Below are positions 18,177 to 27,470 of a stretch of DNA of 35,829 nucleotides, piece by piece. The DNA lies in assembly GCF_001673535.1 (NCBI RefSeq), contig NZ_LZLY01000112.1:1-35829 (forward strand). The letters run 5' to 3'. The stretch comes from Mycobacterium sp. 1081908.1. GTDB lineage: Bacteria > Actinomycetota > Actinomycetes > Mycobacteriales > Mycobacteriaceae. The notes below the pieces were generated by a model that saw nothing but the letters and a program-made list of their open reading frames with translations, was not told the origin of the DNA and did not search any database. The stretch's first letter is position 1. Every line of letters begins with the position of its first letter. Made by a program: the position numbers and the translations under genes.

Positions 18177-19675
18177 ACCGGATCACCGCAGTCGACGCCC
18201 TGCGCCGACAACTGCCGCTTGAGCACCTTGAAGGTCACCGTCCGCGGCAGCTCCGCGCTCACCCGCACGTACGACGGCCACTGCTTGGGGCCCAGGTCGG
18301 GCTGTTCGGCCAGGAAAGCCCGGAACTTTTCGGGATCGAACTCGGCGCCGGACGCCATCACCACCGCCGCCATCACCTGGTCGCCGACGACCGGGTCGGG
18401 CACCGGGTACACCGCGACCTCGGTGGCGTCGGGGTAGCGCAACAGCACGCGCTCGATCGGGGCCGCGCTCAGGTTCTCCCCGTCGACCCGCATCCAATCA
18501 CCAAGCCGCCCAGCGAAATAGGCGTACCCGGCCTCGTCGCGGTAGCCGAGATCGCCGCTGTGGTAGATGCCGCCGGCCATCCGCTGCGCCTCGGCGGCCT
18601 CGTCGTTGTAGTAACCCTCGAAACGGCCCGGTCCCGCGGTGTTGACGATCTCGCCGACCACGCCGACGGGGCACGGCTCGCCGGTGTCGGGGTCGACGAT
18701 GTCGACGCCGTCGGGCAGCGGGCCCAGCGCGCCCGCCGGAGTGTCGGGGGTGCGGGCGATCGCCACCCCGCCCTCGGTCGAGCCGAACCCGTCCTGCACG
18801 ACGCACCCGAACCTGCGGGCGAAGCGTTCGATGTCGCCGGGCACGCCCTCGTTGCCGTAGACCGCCCGTAGCGGGTTGTCCGCGTCGTCGGGCCGCTCCG
18901 GCGTGGCGAGCACGTACGACAACGGCTTGCCGACGTAATTGGCGTAGGTGGCGCCGTAACGGCGGACGTCCGGCAAGAACCCAGACGCGGAGAACTTGCG
19001 CCGCAACGCCATTGAGCCCTGGCACGCCGCGGCCACCGACCAGCCGACCAGCACGGCGTTGGAATGAAACAACGGCATCGACACATAGCAGACGTCGTCG
19101 CGCCCGAGATCGAAGCGCTGCGTCATCGTCACGCCGGCGATGGCGACCTTGCCGTGGCTGCACTTCACCGCCTTGGGCTCGCCGCTGGTGCCCGAGGTGA
19201 AGATCAGCATGAACAGGTCCGCGGCGGACGCCGACTGAAAACGGGGCTCCGCGTCGCGATGCGCGTCCAGCTCGGACGCCCACGCGGCGGAATCGACGTC
19301 GACATGGTCGAAATCGCCCAGGGGCGCGGCCGATCTCGAATCTGCCAGTACCACTTGGCAATCGGCGTGGGCGATGTCGCGGGCCAGCGCCTCACCGCGG
19401 CGCACCGGGTTGAGTCCGACCGGCACGATTCCGGACATCCCGGCCGCCACCAGCATCGCCGAAAAGAACGGGGTGTTCTCCAGCAGCACGCCGACGTGCG
19501 GCGGCTTGGCCGGGTCGAGGCGCGCGCGCAACGCGGCCGCGATCGCGGCACCGTGCCGGAGGTGGTCGCGCCAGCTGACGAACGAGTCCTCGAAATAGAC
19601 GCCCCGGTCCTCGATTTCGGCCAGCGGGACCAGCAGTTTGGTGACGGTCGGGTCGGCAGGAATCACGAAGCCCAT
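18158..19675 (-). CDS. fadD17: Steroid acyl-CoA ligase FadD17
   Basis: A 505-residue acyl-CoA synthetase matching FadD17 in length and place. The nucleotide-binding loop is FTSGTSGEPK (159-168) and the adenylate motif is GFGSTEGG. The C-terminal domain keeps the lysine-containing PRTVTFKVLKR segment. FadD17 in M. tuberculosis has been linked to CoA activation of sterol side chains. The ATG at 19675 follows the fadE27 stop after 32 bp, and the 3' end overlaps the serine hydrolase gene. It belongs to the minus-strand operon driven from the KstR box at 22083-22096. Confidence 0.94.
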   Translation of the reverse strand: MGFVIPADPTVTKLLVPLAEIEDRGVYFEDSFVSWRDHLRHGAAIAAALRARLDPAKPPHVGVLLENTPFFSAMLVAAGMSGIVPVGLNPVRRGEALARDIAHADCQVVLADSRSAAPLGDFDHVDVDSAAWASELDAHRDAEPRFQSASAADLFMLIFTSGTSGEPKAVKCSHGKVAIAGVTMTQRFDLGRDDVCYVSMPLFHSNAVLVGWSVAAACQGSMALRRKFSASGFLPDVRRYGATYANYVGKPLSYVLATPERPDDADNPLRAVYGNEGVPGDIERFARRFGCVVQDGFGSTEGGVAIARTPDTPAGALGPLPDGVDIVDPDTGEPCPVGVVGEIVNTAGPGRFEGYYNDEAAEAQRMAGGIYHSGDLGYRDEAGYAYFAGRLGDWMRVDGENLSAAPIERVLLRYPDATEVAVYPVPDPVVGDQVMAAVVMASGAEFDPEKFRAFLAEQPDLGPKQWPSYVRVSAELPRTVTFKVLKRQLSAQGVDCGDPVWTIRR

Positions 19676-19707
19676 TTAAGACCCCGCCTGTTCCACGAAC
19701 GCAGCTC

Positions 19708-20805
19708 TCAGGCCGGCGTTTCCGCCAGTTCGCGGCCGATCCGGCGCAGCTGCCCGGTGGCACCGTGCAGCGCGAACTCGATTTCCTTGGCGGCCAGGAA
19801 GTAACGGTGCACCGGGTGATCGGTGTCGACGCCGACGCCACCGTGGATGTGCACGATGCTGTGTGCCACCCGGTGCCCGGCGTCGGCGGCCCAGAACGCC
19901 GCGCTGGCCACGTCGATCTCGGCGGGGATGTCCTCCGACACGCGCCAGGCCGCCTGGGTGAGCGTCAGCCGCAGGCCCTTGACGTCGATGTAACCGTCGG
20001 CCAGCCGCTGTCCCACAGCCTGGAAGCTGCCGATCGGGCGGTCGAACTGCTCGCGGGTGCGGGCGTATTCGGCCGTCATCTGCAATCCTCGCTCGAGCAC
20101 GCCGAGCTGAAACGCACTGCGCCCCAACGTCATCAGCGTGTCGAGCCAGACCGCCACGGTTCCGTCGCCCACCATTCGGGCGCCGTCGACCTCGGTCCCG
20201 TCCAGCGCCAGGTGCCCGACGCTGCCCCGGCCGGTGGTTTGCAGCGCCGTCACCGTGACCCCCGGATCGTCGGCGACGACCAGGAAAACGGCCGCGCCGG
20301 AATCGGTTTCGGCCGGAACCAGGAATGCGTCGGCGACGGGGGCGAAGCCGATCTGGGTCCGCGTGCCGGTGAGGCGGTAGCCCGCGCCGGCGCTGACGGC
20401 CTGCACCGCACCCTCGCCCATCTCGCCGTCGAGCGCGACGGTGAGGATCTTCTCGCCCCGCACCGCCGGCGCGCCCCACTCCTGCTGCAGCTCTTCGGTG
20501 CCGAACCGGGCCAGCGCCCCGGCGCCGAGCACCACCGACTCCAGGTAGGGCACCGCCACCAGCTGGTGGCCCAGCGCCACCAGGATGGCGACCTGCTCGA
20601 GCACGCCGAAGCCGTCGCCGCCCAGTGCGGTGGGCGCCGCGCTGGTCAGGATGTCGGCCTCGACCAGCTTGCCCCACAGCGTGCGGTCGAATCTTTGCTC
20701 GAGCCCGTCCAGCTCGCGGTGGTGCTGCGGCGTGCACACCGCGTCGACGATGGTGTCGACCAAACCGCCGAGGTCCTGTGCGGCTTCCGTCGTCGTGAAG
20801 TCCAT
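19708..20805 (-). CDS. fadE27: Acyl-CoA dehydrogenase subunit FadE27 (ChsE5)
   Basis: A 365-residue acyl-CoA dehydrogenase homologue. In M. tuberculosis FadE26 and FadE27 form the alpha2beta2 enzyme ChsE4-ChsE5, which dehydrogenates 3-oxocholest-4-en-26-oyl-CoA. The FAD-contact segment YARTREQFDRPIGSFQAVGQ is present, but the glutamate base of FadE26 (NHERVAL) has no counterpart; the equivalent stretch reads TLGRSAFQLG. This fits a subunit that supplies FAD contacts at a shared site. AAGGA lies nine nt before the ATG at 20805. The 28-bp gap from fadE26 contains a TATATATATA run. Confidence 0.94.
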   Translation of the reverse strand: MDFTTTEAAQDLGGLVDTIVDAVCTPQHHRELDGLEQRFDRTLWGKLVEADILTSAAPTALGGDGFGVLEQVAILVALGHQLVAVPYLESVVLGAGALARFGTEELQQEWGAPAVRGEKILTVALDGEMGEGAVQAVSAGAGYRLTGTRTQIGFAPVADAFLVPAETDSGAAVFLVVADDPGVTVTALQTTGRGSVGHLALDGTEVDGARMVGDGTVAVWLDTLMTLGRSAFQLGVLERGLQMTAEYARTREQFDRPIGSFQAVGQRLADGYIDVKGLRLTLTQAAWRVSEDIPAEIDVASAAFWAADAGHRVAHSIVHIHGGVGVDTDHPVHRYFLAAKEIEFALHGATGQLRRIGRELAETPA

Positions 20806-20816
20806 GAATTCTCGTC

Positions 20817-20828
20817 CTTATATATATA
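20817..20828 (-). promoter_or_regulatory. AT-only stretch between fadE26 and fadE27
   Basis: A run of alternating T and A in an otherwise GC-rich operon, directly before the fadE27 ribosome-binding site. It could melt easily and serve as an internal -10 element or RNA processing site. No matching -35 was identified, so the role is uncertain. Confidence 0.3.
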
Positions 20829-20833
20829 GGGGC

Positions 20834-22015
<1,182 letters not shown>

Positions 22016-22082
22016 TCCAGCCGTCCTTTGATCAACGTGACACGCGTAGCTCGACCAACGGCTACCCGTTCGCCTCCCCGGT

Positions 22083-22096
22083 TGTAACACGTTCTA
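22083..22096. promoter_or_regulatory. KstR operator between fadE26 and fdxD
   Basis: TGTAACACGTTCTA, identical to the echA19-fadD19 box. It lies 67 nt from the fadE26 ATG and 108 nt from the fdxD GTG. A TAGTCT hexamer overlapping its right end is a possible -10 for fdxD. Confidence 0.9.
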
Positions 22097-22135
22097 GTCT
22101 GGGAATCCAGCGACCGTTTCGCCTGGCGCACCGGG

Positions 22136-22166
22136 GCCCTATGGTGGACCTACCAACCGATAGGGC
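22136..22166 (+). promoter_or_regulatory. Hairpin in the fdxD leader
   Basis: GCCCTAT (22136-22142) pairs perfectly with ATAGGGC (22160-22166), with further inner pairing between GGT and ACC. It lies in the leader between the KstR-controlled promoter and the fdxD ribosome-binding site (about 22195), so it may affect mRNA stability or translation. Confidence 0.4.
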
Positions 22167-22204
22167 GCGTGCTCAGGTTGCAGGCCAGTTTCAAGGAGGG
22201 TGCC

Positions 22205-22396
22205 GTGCGGGTGATCGTGGATCGTGACCGGTGTGAAGGGAATGCGGTGTGCTTGGGAATCGCACCCGACCTCTTCGATCTGGACGATGAAGACTATGCC
22301 GTCGTGAAGGCGGATCCGATTCCGCCCGAGCGGGAGCAGCTGGCCGAACAGGCGATCGCCGAGTGCCCCCGCGCCGCGCTGCTGCGCGAAGCCTGA
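22205..22396 (+). CDS. fdxD: Ferredoxin FdxD, [3Fe-4S]-type
   Basis: A 63-residue ferredoxin matching Rv3503c. It has three cysteines: C10 and C16 (CEGNAVC) and a third in ECPRAAL, a pattern typical of small 3Fe-4S actinobacterial ferredoxins that serve P450s. The GTG at 22205 has an ideal AAGGAGG six nt upstream, so the longer reading from 22169 is rejected. It is the first gene after the KstR box at 22083-22096, with a leader of about 100 nt that contains a hairpin. A likely electron donor for CYP142 or another sterol oxygenase. Confidence 0.93.
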   Translation: MRVIVDRDRCEGNAVCLGIAPDLFDLDDEDYAVVKADPIPPEREQLAEQAIAECPRAALLREA

Positions 22397-22420
22397 CCAC
22401 AGACTAGAGGTATTCATAAA

Positions 22421-23335
22421 TTGACTAGCAGCACAAACGCGACCGATCTGTCCGGAAAGGTCGCGGTGGTCACCGGCGCGGCCGCGGGCCTGGGACGCGC
22501 CGAGGCGCTCGGCTTGGCCGGGCTCGGCGCCACCGTCGTCGTCAACGACACCGCCGCCGCGCTGGACGCCTCCGACGTGATCGACGAGATCAACTCGGCG
22601 GGCGCCAAGGCCGTCGCCGTGGCCGGCGACATTAGCCAGCGCGCGACCGCCGACGAGCTGGTTGCCACCGCCGACGGGCTGGGCGGCCTGGACATCGTCG
22701 TGAACAACGCCGGCATCACCCGCGACCGGATGCTGTTCAACATGTCCGACGAGGAATGGGACCTCGTCATCGCCGTGCACCTACGCGGACACTTCCTGCT
22801 GACCCGCAACGCGGCCACCTACTGGCGCGCCAGGGCCAAGGACGCGGGCGGGCAGATTTTCGGCAGGATCGTCAACACCGCGTCGGAAGCGGGCCTGGTG
22901 GGGCCGGTGGGGCAGGCCAACTACGGCGCGGCCAAGGCGGGCATCATCTCGCTGACCCTCACGGCCGCCCGGGCGCTGGGCCGCTACGGGGTGTGCGCGA
23001 ACGCGATCTGTCCGCGGGCCCGCACGGCGATGACGGCCGACGTCTTCGGGGAGGCTCCGGAGGTGGAGCAGGGCGGCATCGACCCGCTCTCGCCCGAGCA
23101 CGTGGTGAGCCTGGTCAAGTTCTTGTCATCGCCCGCTGCCGCGGAGGTCAACGGGCAGGTGTTCATTGTTTACGGGCCGCAGGTGACACTTGTCGCCGCA
23201 CCGACGGCGGAGCACCGATTCAAGGCGGCCGGGCCGGCCTGGGAGCCCGGCCAGCTCAGTGGCACGCTCGCAGAATACTTTGCTGGACGCGATCCGGAGC
23301 GGAACTTTTCCGCGGTCAACCTGATGGAGCAATGA
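22421..23335 (+). CDS. hsd4A: Short-chain dehydrogenase Hsd4A (Rv3502c-like)
   Basis: A 304-residue short-chain dehydrogenase. Seen: the NAD-binding TGAAAGLG (18-25), NNAG (95-98), and catalytic S155, Y168 and K172 (YGAAK). In M. neoaurum Hsd4A acts as 17beta-hydroxysteroid and 3-hydroxyacyl-CoA dehydrogenase, the third step of sterol side-chain beta-oxidation. The start is a TTG at 22421 with AGAGGT about ten nt upstream; no ATG or GTG fits the family N-terminus. It follows fdxD by 24 bp and is probably co-transcribed with it. Confidence 0.93.
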   Translation: MTSSTNATDLSGKVAVVTGAAAGLGRAEALGLAGLGATVVVNDTAAALDASDVIDEINSAGAKAVAVAGDISQRATADELVATADGLGGLDIVVNNAGITRDRMLFNMSDEEWDLVIAVHLRGHFLLTRNAATYWRARAKDAGGQIFGRIVNTASEAGLVGPVGQANYGAAKAGIISLTLTAARALGRYGVCANAICPRARTAMTADVFGEAPEVEQGGIDPLSPEHVVSLVKFLSSPAAAEVNGQVFIVYGPQVTLVAAPTAEHRFKAAGPAWEPGQLSGTLAEYFAGRDPERNFSAVNLMEQ

Positions 23336-23371
23336 CCGTGTAAACGCGCTTTATGGGGGGGAATTGACAAG

Positions 23372-23385
23372 TAGAACACGTGTCA
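23372..23385. promoter_or_regulatory. KstR-like operator in the mce4 promoter
   Basis: TAGAACACGTGTCA differs from the KstR consensus at one position (GTG in place of GTT). It lies directly after TTGACA (23364-23369) and before ATTGAAT, that is, between a -35 and a possible -10. The mce4 operon is known to be KstR-controlled in M. tuberculosis. Confidence 0.75.
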
Positions 23386-23451
23386 GATTGAATCCGCAGC
23401 ACTGCCTCTGACCTGGACAAATTAACGGTTTGGCTACGGAAATGCTGTTCA

Positions 23452-23482
23452 TTGACATGGTGCACTTTCTCTGAGTTAATAT
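23452..23482 (+). promoter_or_regulatory. Second candidate mce4 promoter
   Basis: TTGACA at 23452-23457 is followed 17 bp later by GTTAAT, overlapping TTAATAT at 23476-23482, in an AT-rich island. It lies about 80 bp before yrbE4A and carries no KstR box, so it could give basal transcription. The remaining gap 23336-23563 holds nothing else recognised. Confidence 0.5.
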
Positions 23483-23563
23483 GATCCGGCTTACACCGAG
23501 CCGCATGCGACCGAAGACAACGTTAAGGCGATACACAGGCTTCGCCGCGAGCAGCAGAGGGGG

Positions 23564-24337
23564 GTGGCCGAGTTGAGAGAACAACTTGCCGTCCCCGCCC
23601 GCGCCGTCGGCGGGTTCTTCGAGATGATGATCGACACCGGCCGTGAGACTTTCCGACGGCCGTTTCAATTTGGCGAGTTCCTCGAACAGACGTGGATGAT
23701 CGCCCGGGTGTCGCTGGTTCCGACGCTGCTGGTGTCCATCCCGTTCACCGTGCTGGTCGCGTTCACCCTCAACATCCTGTTGCGCGAGATCGGCGCGGCC
23801 GACTTGTCCGGCGCGGGAACCGCTTTCGGCACCGTCACCCAGCTGGGCCCGGTGGTCACCGTGCTCGTCGTGGCCGGCGCCGGCGCCACCGCCATCTGCG
23901 CCGACCTGGGTGCCCGCACCATCCGGGAAGAGATCGACGCGATGCGCGTGCTCGGCATCGACCCGGTCCACCGGCTCGTGGTGCCAAGGGTTTTGGCGTC
24001 AACGGTGGTCGCGCTGCTCCTCAACGGCCTGGTGTGCGCCATCGGGCTGTCCGGCGGCTACGTGTTTTCCGTCTTCCTTCAGGGCGTCAACCCGGGCGCG
24101 TTCATCAACGGCCTGACCGTCCTCACCGGGCTGCGCGAGCTGGTGCTCGCCGAAGTCAAGGCGCTGCTGTTCGGCGTGATGGCCGGCCTGGTCGGCTGCT
24201 ACCGCGGCCTGACGGTCAAGGGCGGTCCCAAGGGCGTCGGGAACGCCGTCAACGAGACCGTGGTCTACGCGTTCATCTGTCTGTTCGTCATCAATGTCGT
24301 CATGACCGCCATCGGCGTGCGGATTTCGGCCAAGTGA
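23564..24337 (+). CDS. yrbE4A: Mce4 permease subunit YrbE4A
   Basis: A 257-residue MlaE-family integral membrane permease with about five to six hydrophobic segments. The conserved stretch RTIREEIDAMRVLGIDP contacts the ATPase in this family. With YrbE4B and MceG (not in this window) it forms the ABC-type core of the Mce4 cholesterol importer. The GTG at 23564 is preceded by a run of G residues. The TTG at 23573 would give 254 residues, the length I recall for M. tuberculosis, so the start is unsure by three codons. First gene of the mce4 operon. Confidence 0.95.
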   Translation: MAELREQLAVPARAVGGFFEMMIDTGRETFRRPFQFGEFLEQTWMIARVSLVPTLLVSIPFTVLVAFTLNILLREIGAADLSGAGTAFGTVTQLGPVVTVLVVAGAGATAICADLGARTIREEIDAMRVLGIDPVHRLVVPRVLASTVVALLLNGLVCAIGLSGGYVFSVFLQGVNPGAFINGLTVLTGLRELVLAEVKALLFGVMAGLVGCYRGLTVKGGPKGVGNAVNETVVYAFICLFVINVVMTAIGVRISAK

Positions 24338-24353
24338 GACGAGTGAGCACCCG

Positions 24354-25196
24354 ATGAGCTACGACGCCACCCTCCGGTTTCGCCGCTTCATGTCGCGGCT
24401 GCAGGGCCCCATCGACGACTTCGGCGAGCAGGCGTTGTTCTACGGCAAGACGGTGCGTTACGTGCCGCAGGCGATCACCCAATACCGGAAGGAGACGATC
24501 CGGAACGTCGCCGAAATGACGCTGGGCGCAGGGGCTCTCGTCATGATCGGCGGCACGGTCGGGGTCGCGGCGTTCCTGACCCTGGCCTCCGGCGGCGTCA
24601 TCGCCGTGCAGGGGTATTCGTCGCTGGGCAACATCGGCATCGAGGCGCTGACGGGCTTCCTGTCGGCGTTCCTCAACGTCCGCGTCGTCGCCCCCGTGAT
24701 CGCGGGCATCGCGCTGGCGGCCACCATCGGCGCGGGCGCGACGGCCCAACTGGGCGCCATGCGGGTGTCCGAGGAGATCGATGCCGTCGAATGCATGGCG
24801 GTGCAGTCGGTGTCCTACCTGGTGTCGACCCGCCTGATCGCCGGCCTGATCGCGATCATTCCGCTCTATTCGCTGTCGGTGCTCGCGGCGTTCTTCGCCG
24901 CCCGCTTCACCACGGTGTACATCAACGGGCAGTCCAAGGGCCTGTACGACCACTACTTCAACACCTTCCTCATACCGTCGGACCTGCTGTGGTCGTTCCT
25001 GCAGGCCATCGTCATGGCCATCGCGGTCATGCTGGTGCACACCTATTACGGCTACAACGCCAGCGGCGGCCCGGTCGGCGTCGGCATCGCGGTCGGCCAG
25101 GCCGTGCGCACCTCGCTGATCGTCGTGGTCGTCATCACCTTGTTCATCTCGCTGGCCGTGTACGGCGCGTCCGGTAACTTCAACCTCTCCGGGTGA
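24354..25196 (+). CDS. yrbE4B: Mce4 permease subunit YrbE4B
   Basis: A 280-residue MlaE-family permease, the same length as Rv3500c. It has several hydrophobic helices and the EEIDAVECMAVQSVSYL coupling segment corresponding to that of YrbE4A. It pairs with YrbE4A in the inner-membrane core of the sterol transporter. The ATG at 24354 lies 16 bp after the yrbE4A stop. Confidence 0.95.
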   Translation: MSYDATLRFRRFMSRLQGPIDDFGEQALFYGKTVRYVPQAITQYRKETIRNVAEMTLGAGALVMIGGTVGVAAFLTLASGGVIAVQGYSSLGNIGIEALTGFLSAFLNVRVVAPVIAGIALAATIGAGATAQLGAMRVSEEIDAVECMAVQSVSYLVSTRLIAGLIAIIPLYSLSVLAAFFAARFTTVYINGQSKGLYDHYFNTFLIPSDLLWSFLQAIVMAIAVMLVHTYYGYNASGGPVGVGIAVGQAVRTSLIVVVVITLFISLAVYGASGNFNLSG

Positions 25197-25215
25197 AAGG
25201 AGTCATCGAAAAGAC

Positions 25216-26418
25216 ATGTCGGACGGCGCACCACGACGCTCATCGGTTCGGCTGGCAGCGGCGCTGCTGGCCGGCGTGATGGTGGCGTTTGCCGTCCTCA
25301 CCTACCTTTCGTACACCGCGGCCTTCGCCTCGACCGACACCGTCACCGTCTCGGCGCCGCGGGCGGGCCTGGTGATGGACAAGGGCGCCAAGGTCAAATA
25401 CCGCGGCATCCAGATCGGCAAGGTCACCAGCATCGACTACTCCGGCGACCAGGCACGGCTGACGCTGGCCATCAGCAGCGATCAGATGCACTTCGTCCCC
25501 TCCAACGCGACGGTGCACATCGCGGGCAACACCATCTTCGGCGCCAAGTCGGTCGAATTCGTTCCGCCCCAAGCCCCTTCGCCCACGTCGCTGCGCCCGG
25601 ACGCGCATGTGGAAGCCTCGGCGGTGGCCCTCGAGGTCAACACCCTGTTCCAGTCGCTCATCGACCTGTTGCACAAGATCGACCCGGTCGAGCTGAACGG
25701 GACGCTGAGCGCCCTGTCCGAGGGGCTGCGTGGCCACGGCGACGACTTCGGATCCCTGCTCTCGGGGCTGAACACGCTGGCGCGCCAGGCGAATCCGAAG
25801 CTGCCCGCCCTGCAGGAGGACTTCCGCAAGGCCGGGATCGTGACCAACACCTACGCCGATGCCGCCCCGGACCTGAACACGATCTTCGACAACCTGCCGA
25901 CGATCAACCGGACGGTCGTCGACAAACAGAAGGACCTCAACGACACGCTGCTCGCGGCGATCGGCCTGGCCAACAACGCCTATGAGACGCTGGAGCCCGC
26001 CGAGCAGAACTTCATCGACGCCATCAACAGGCTGCGCGCCCCGATCAAGGTGGCCCACGACTACTCGCCCGAATTCGGCTGCTTTTTCGCCGGTGTCGAG
26101 CGCGGTATCAAGGAATTCGCCCCGCTGTTGGGTGTGCGCAAGGCGGGCCTGTTCACCTCGTCCAGCTTCGTCCTGGGCGCGCCGTCGTACACGTATCCGG
26201 AATCCCTGCCGATCGTGAACGCCTCCGGGGGGCCGAACTGCCGCGGACTGCCCGACATCCCGACCAAGCAGACCGGCGGGTCGTTCTACCGCGCGCCCTT
26301 CCTGGTCACCGATAACGCCAACGTCCCGTACGAGCCGTTCACCGAGCTGCAGTTCGACGCGCCCTCCACCCTGCAGTTCCTGTTCCACGGCGCCTTCGCG
26401 GAACGGGACGACTTCTGA
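25216..26418 (+). CDS. mce4A: Mce-family protein Mce4A
   Basis: A 400-residue protein with one N-terminal membrane segment (about 12-34), an MCE/MlaD domain (about 40-115) opening VSAPRAGLVMDKGAKVKYRG, then a long helical region. It has two cysteines in the C-terminal part (EFGCFF and GPNCRG). Mce proteins form the periplasmic conduit that carries cholesterol from the outer envelope to YrbE4AB. AAAGGAG lies 13 nt before the ATG. The stop overlaps the mce4B start (TGATG). Confidence 0.95.
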   Translation: MSDGAPRRSSVRLAAALLAGVMVAFAVLTYLSYTAAFASTDTVTVSAPRAGLVMDKGAKVKYRGIQIGKVTSIDYSGDQARLTLAISSDQMHFVPSNATVHIAGNTIFGAKSVEFVPPQAPSPTSLRPDAHVEASAVALEVNTLFQSLIDLLHKIDPVELNGTLSALSEGLRGHGDDFGSLLSGLNTLARQANPKLPALQEDFRKAGIVTNTYADAAPDLNTIFDNLPTINRTVVDKQKDLNDTLLAAIGLANNAYETLEPAEQNFIDAINRLRAPIKVAHDYSPEFGCFFAGVERGIKEFAPLLGVRKAGLFTSSSFVLGAPSYTYPESLPIVNASGGPNCRGLPDIPTKQTGGSFYRAPFLVTDNANVPYEPFTELQFDAPSTLQFLFHGAFAERDDF

Positions 26419-27470
26419 TGGCGGTCGCGGGGATGCCGTCGCACCGGTCGATGCTGATCAAGGTCAGTATCTTCGCGGTTGCCATGATATTGGTGAGCGC
26501 CTCGCTGGTTGTGGTCTTCGGCGACTTCCGGTTCGGGCCCGAAAGTACTTACCACGCAACGTTCACCGACGTGTCGAAGCTGAAGTCCGGACAGAAGGTT
26601 CGCATCGCCGGCGTGCCGGTCGGCGCGGTGTCGGGCGTGAAGCTCAACCACGACAACACGATCGACGTGAAGTTCGGCGTGGACAGCCGCTACACGTTGT
26701 ACTCGTCGACGCGCGCGGTGATCCGCTACGAAAACCTGGTCGGCGACCGCTATTTGGAGATCACGTCGGGCCCGGGGGAGCTGCGTAAGCTGCCGCCGGG
26801 CGGCACGATCAACTCCCAACACACCCAGCCCGCACTGGATCTCGACGCGCTGCTGGGCGGGCTGCGACCGCTGGTCAAGGGCTTGGACGCCGACAAGGTC
26901 AACACCATCAGCAGCGCGGTCATCCAGTTGTTGCAGGGCCAGGGCGGGGCGTTGTCGAACGTGCTGGCCGACACGAGCGCGTTCTCGTCGGCGCTGGGCC
27001 AACGCGACCAGCTGATCGGCGACGCGATCACCAACCTCAACACGGTGCTGGGCACCGTCGACCAGAAGAGCGCGCAATTCTCCGCCAGCGTCGATCAGCT
27101 GCAGCAACTGATCACCGGGCTGGCCAAGAACAAGGACTCGATCGCGGGCGCCATCCCGCCCCTGGCGTCCACCACCACGGACTTGACTGAGCTGCTGAAG
27201 AATTCGCGCCGGCCGTTGCAGGGCATCCTCGAGAACACCCGCCCCCTGGCCACCGAGCTGGACAACCGCAAGGCCGAGGTGAACAACGATGTCGAGCAAC
27301 TCGGCGAGGACTACCTGCGGCTGGCGGCGCTCGGTGCCTACGGGTCGTTCTTCAACATCTACTTCTGCTCGGTGACGATCAAGATCAACGGCCCGGCCGG
27401 CGGCGACATCCTGATACCGTTCGGCGGCCCGGTCGATCCCAGCAAGGGGAGGTGCGCTTTTGTCAAGTAA
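26418..27470 (+). CDS. mce4B: Mce-family protein Mce4B
   Basis: A 350-residue protein with a membrane anchor at about 13-34, an MCE domain (about 40-115, containing KSGQKVRIAGVPVGAV) and a helical C-terminal half. A subunit of the Mce4 sterol conduit. It starts inside the mce4A stop (1-nt overlap) and itself overlaps mce4C by 11 nt, so translation of all three is probably coupled. Confidence 0.95.
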   Translation: MAVAGMPSHRSMLIKVSIFAVAMILVSASLVVVFGDFRFGPESTYHATFTDVSKLKSGQKVRIAGVPVGAVSGVKLNHDNTIDVKFGVDSRYTLYSSTRAVIRYENLVGDRYLEITSGPGELRKLPPGGTINSQHTQPALDLDALLGGLRPLVKGLDADKVNTISSAVIQLLQGQGGALSNVLADTSAFSSALGQRDQLIGDAITNLNTVLGTVDQKSAQFSASVDQLQQLITGLAKNKDSIAGAIPPLASTTTDLTELLKNSRRPLQGILENTRPLATELDNRKAEVNNDVEQLGEDYLRLAALGAYGSFFNIYFCSVTIKINGPAGGDILIPFGGPVDPSKGRCAFVK

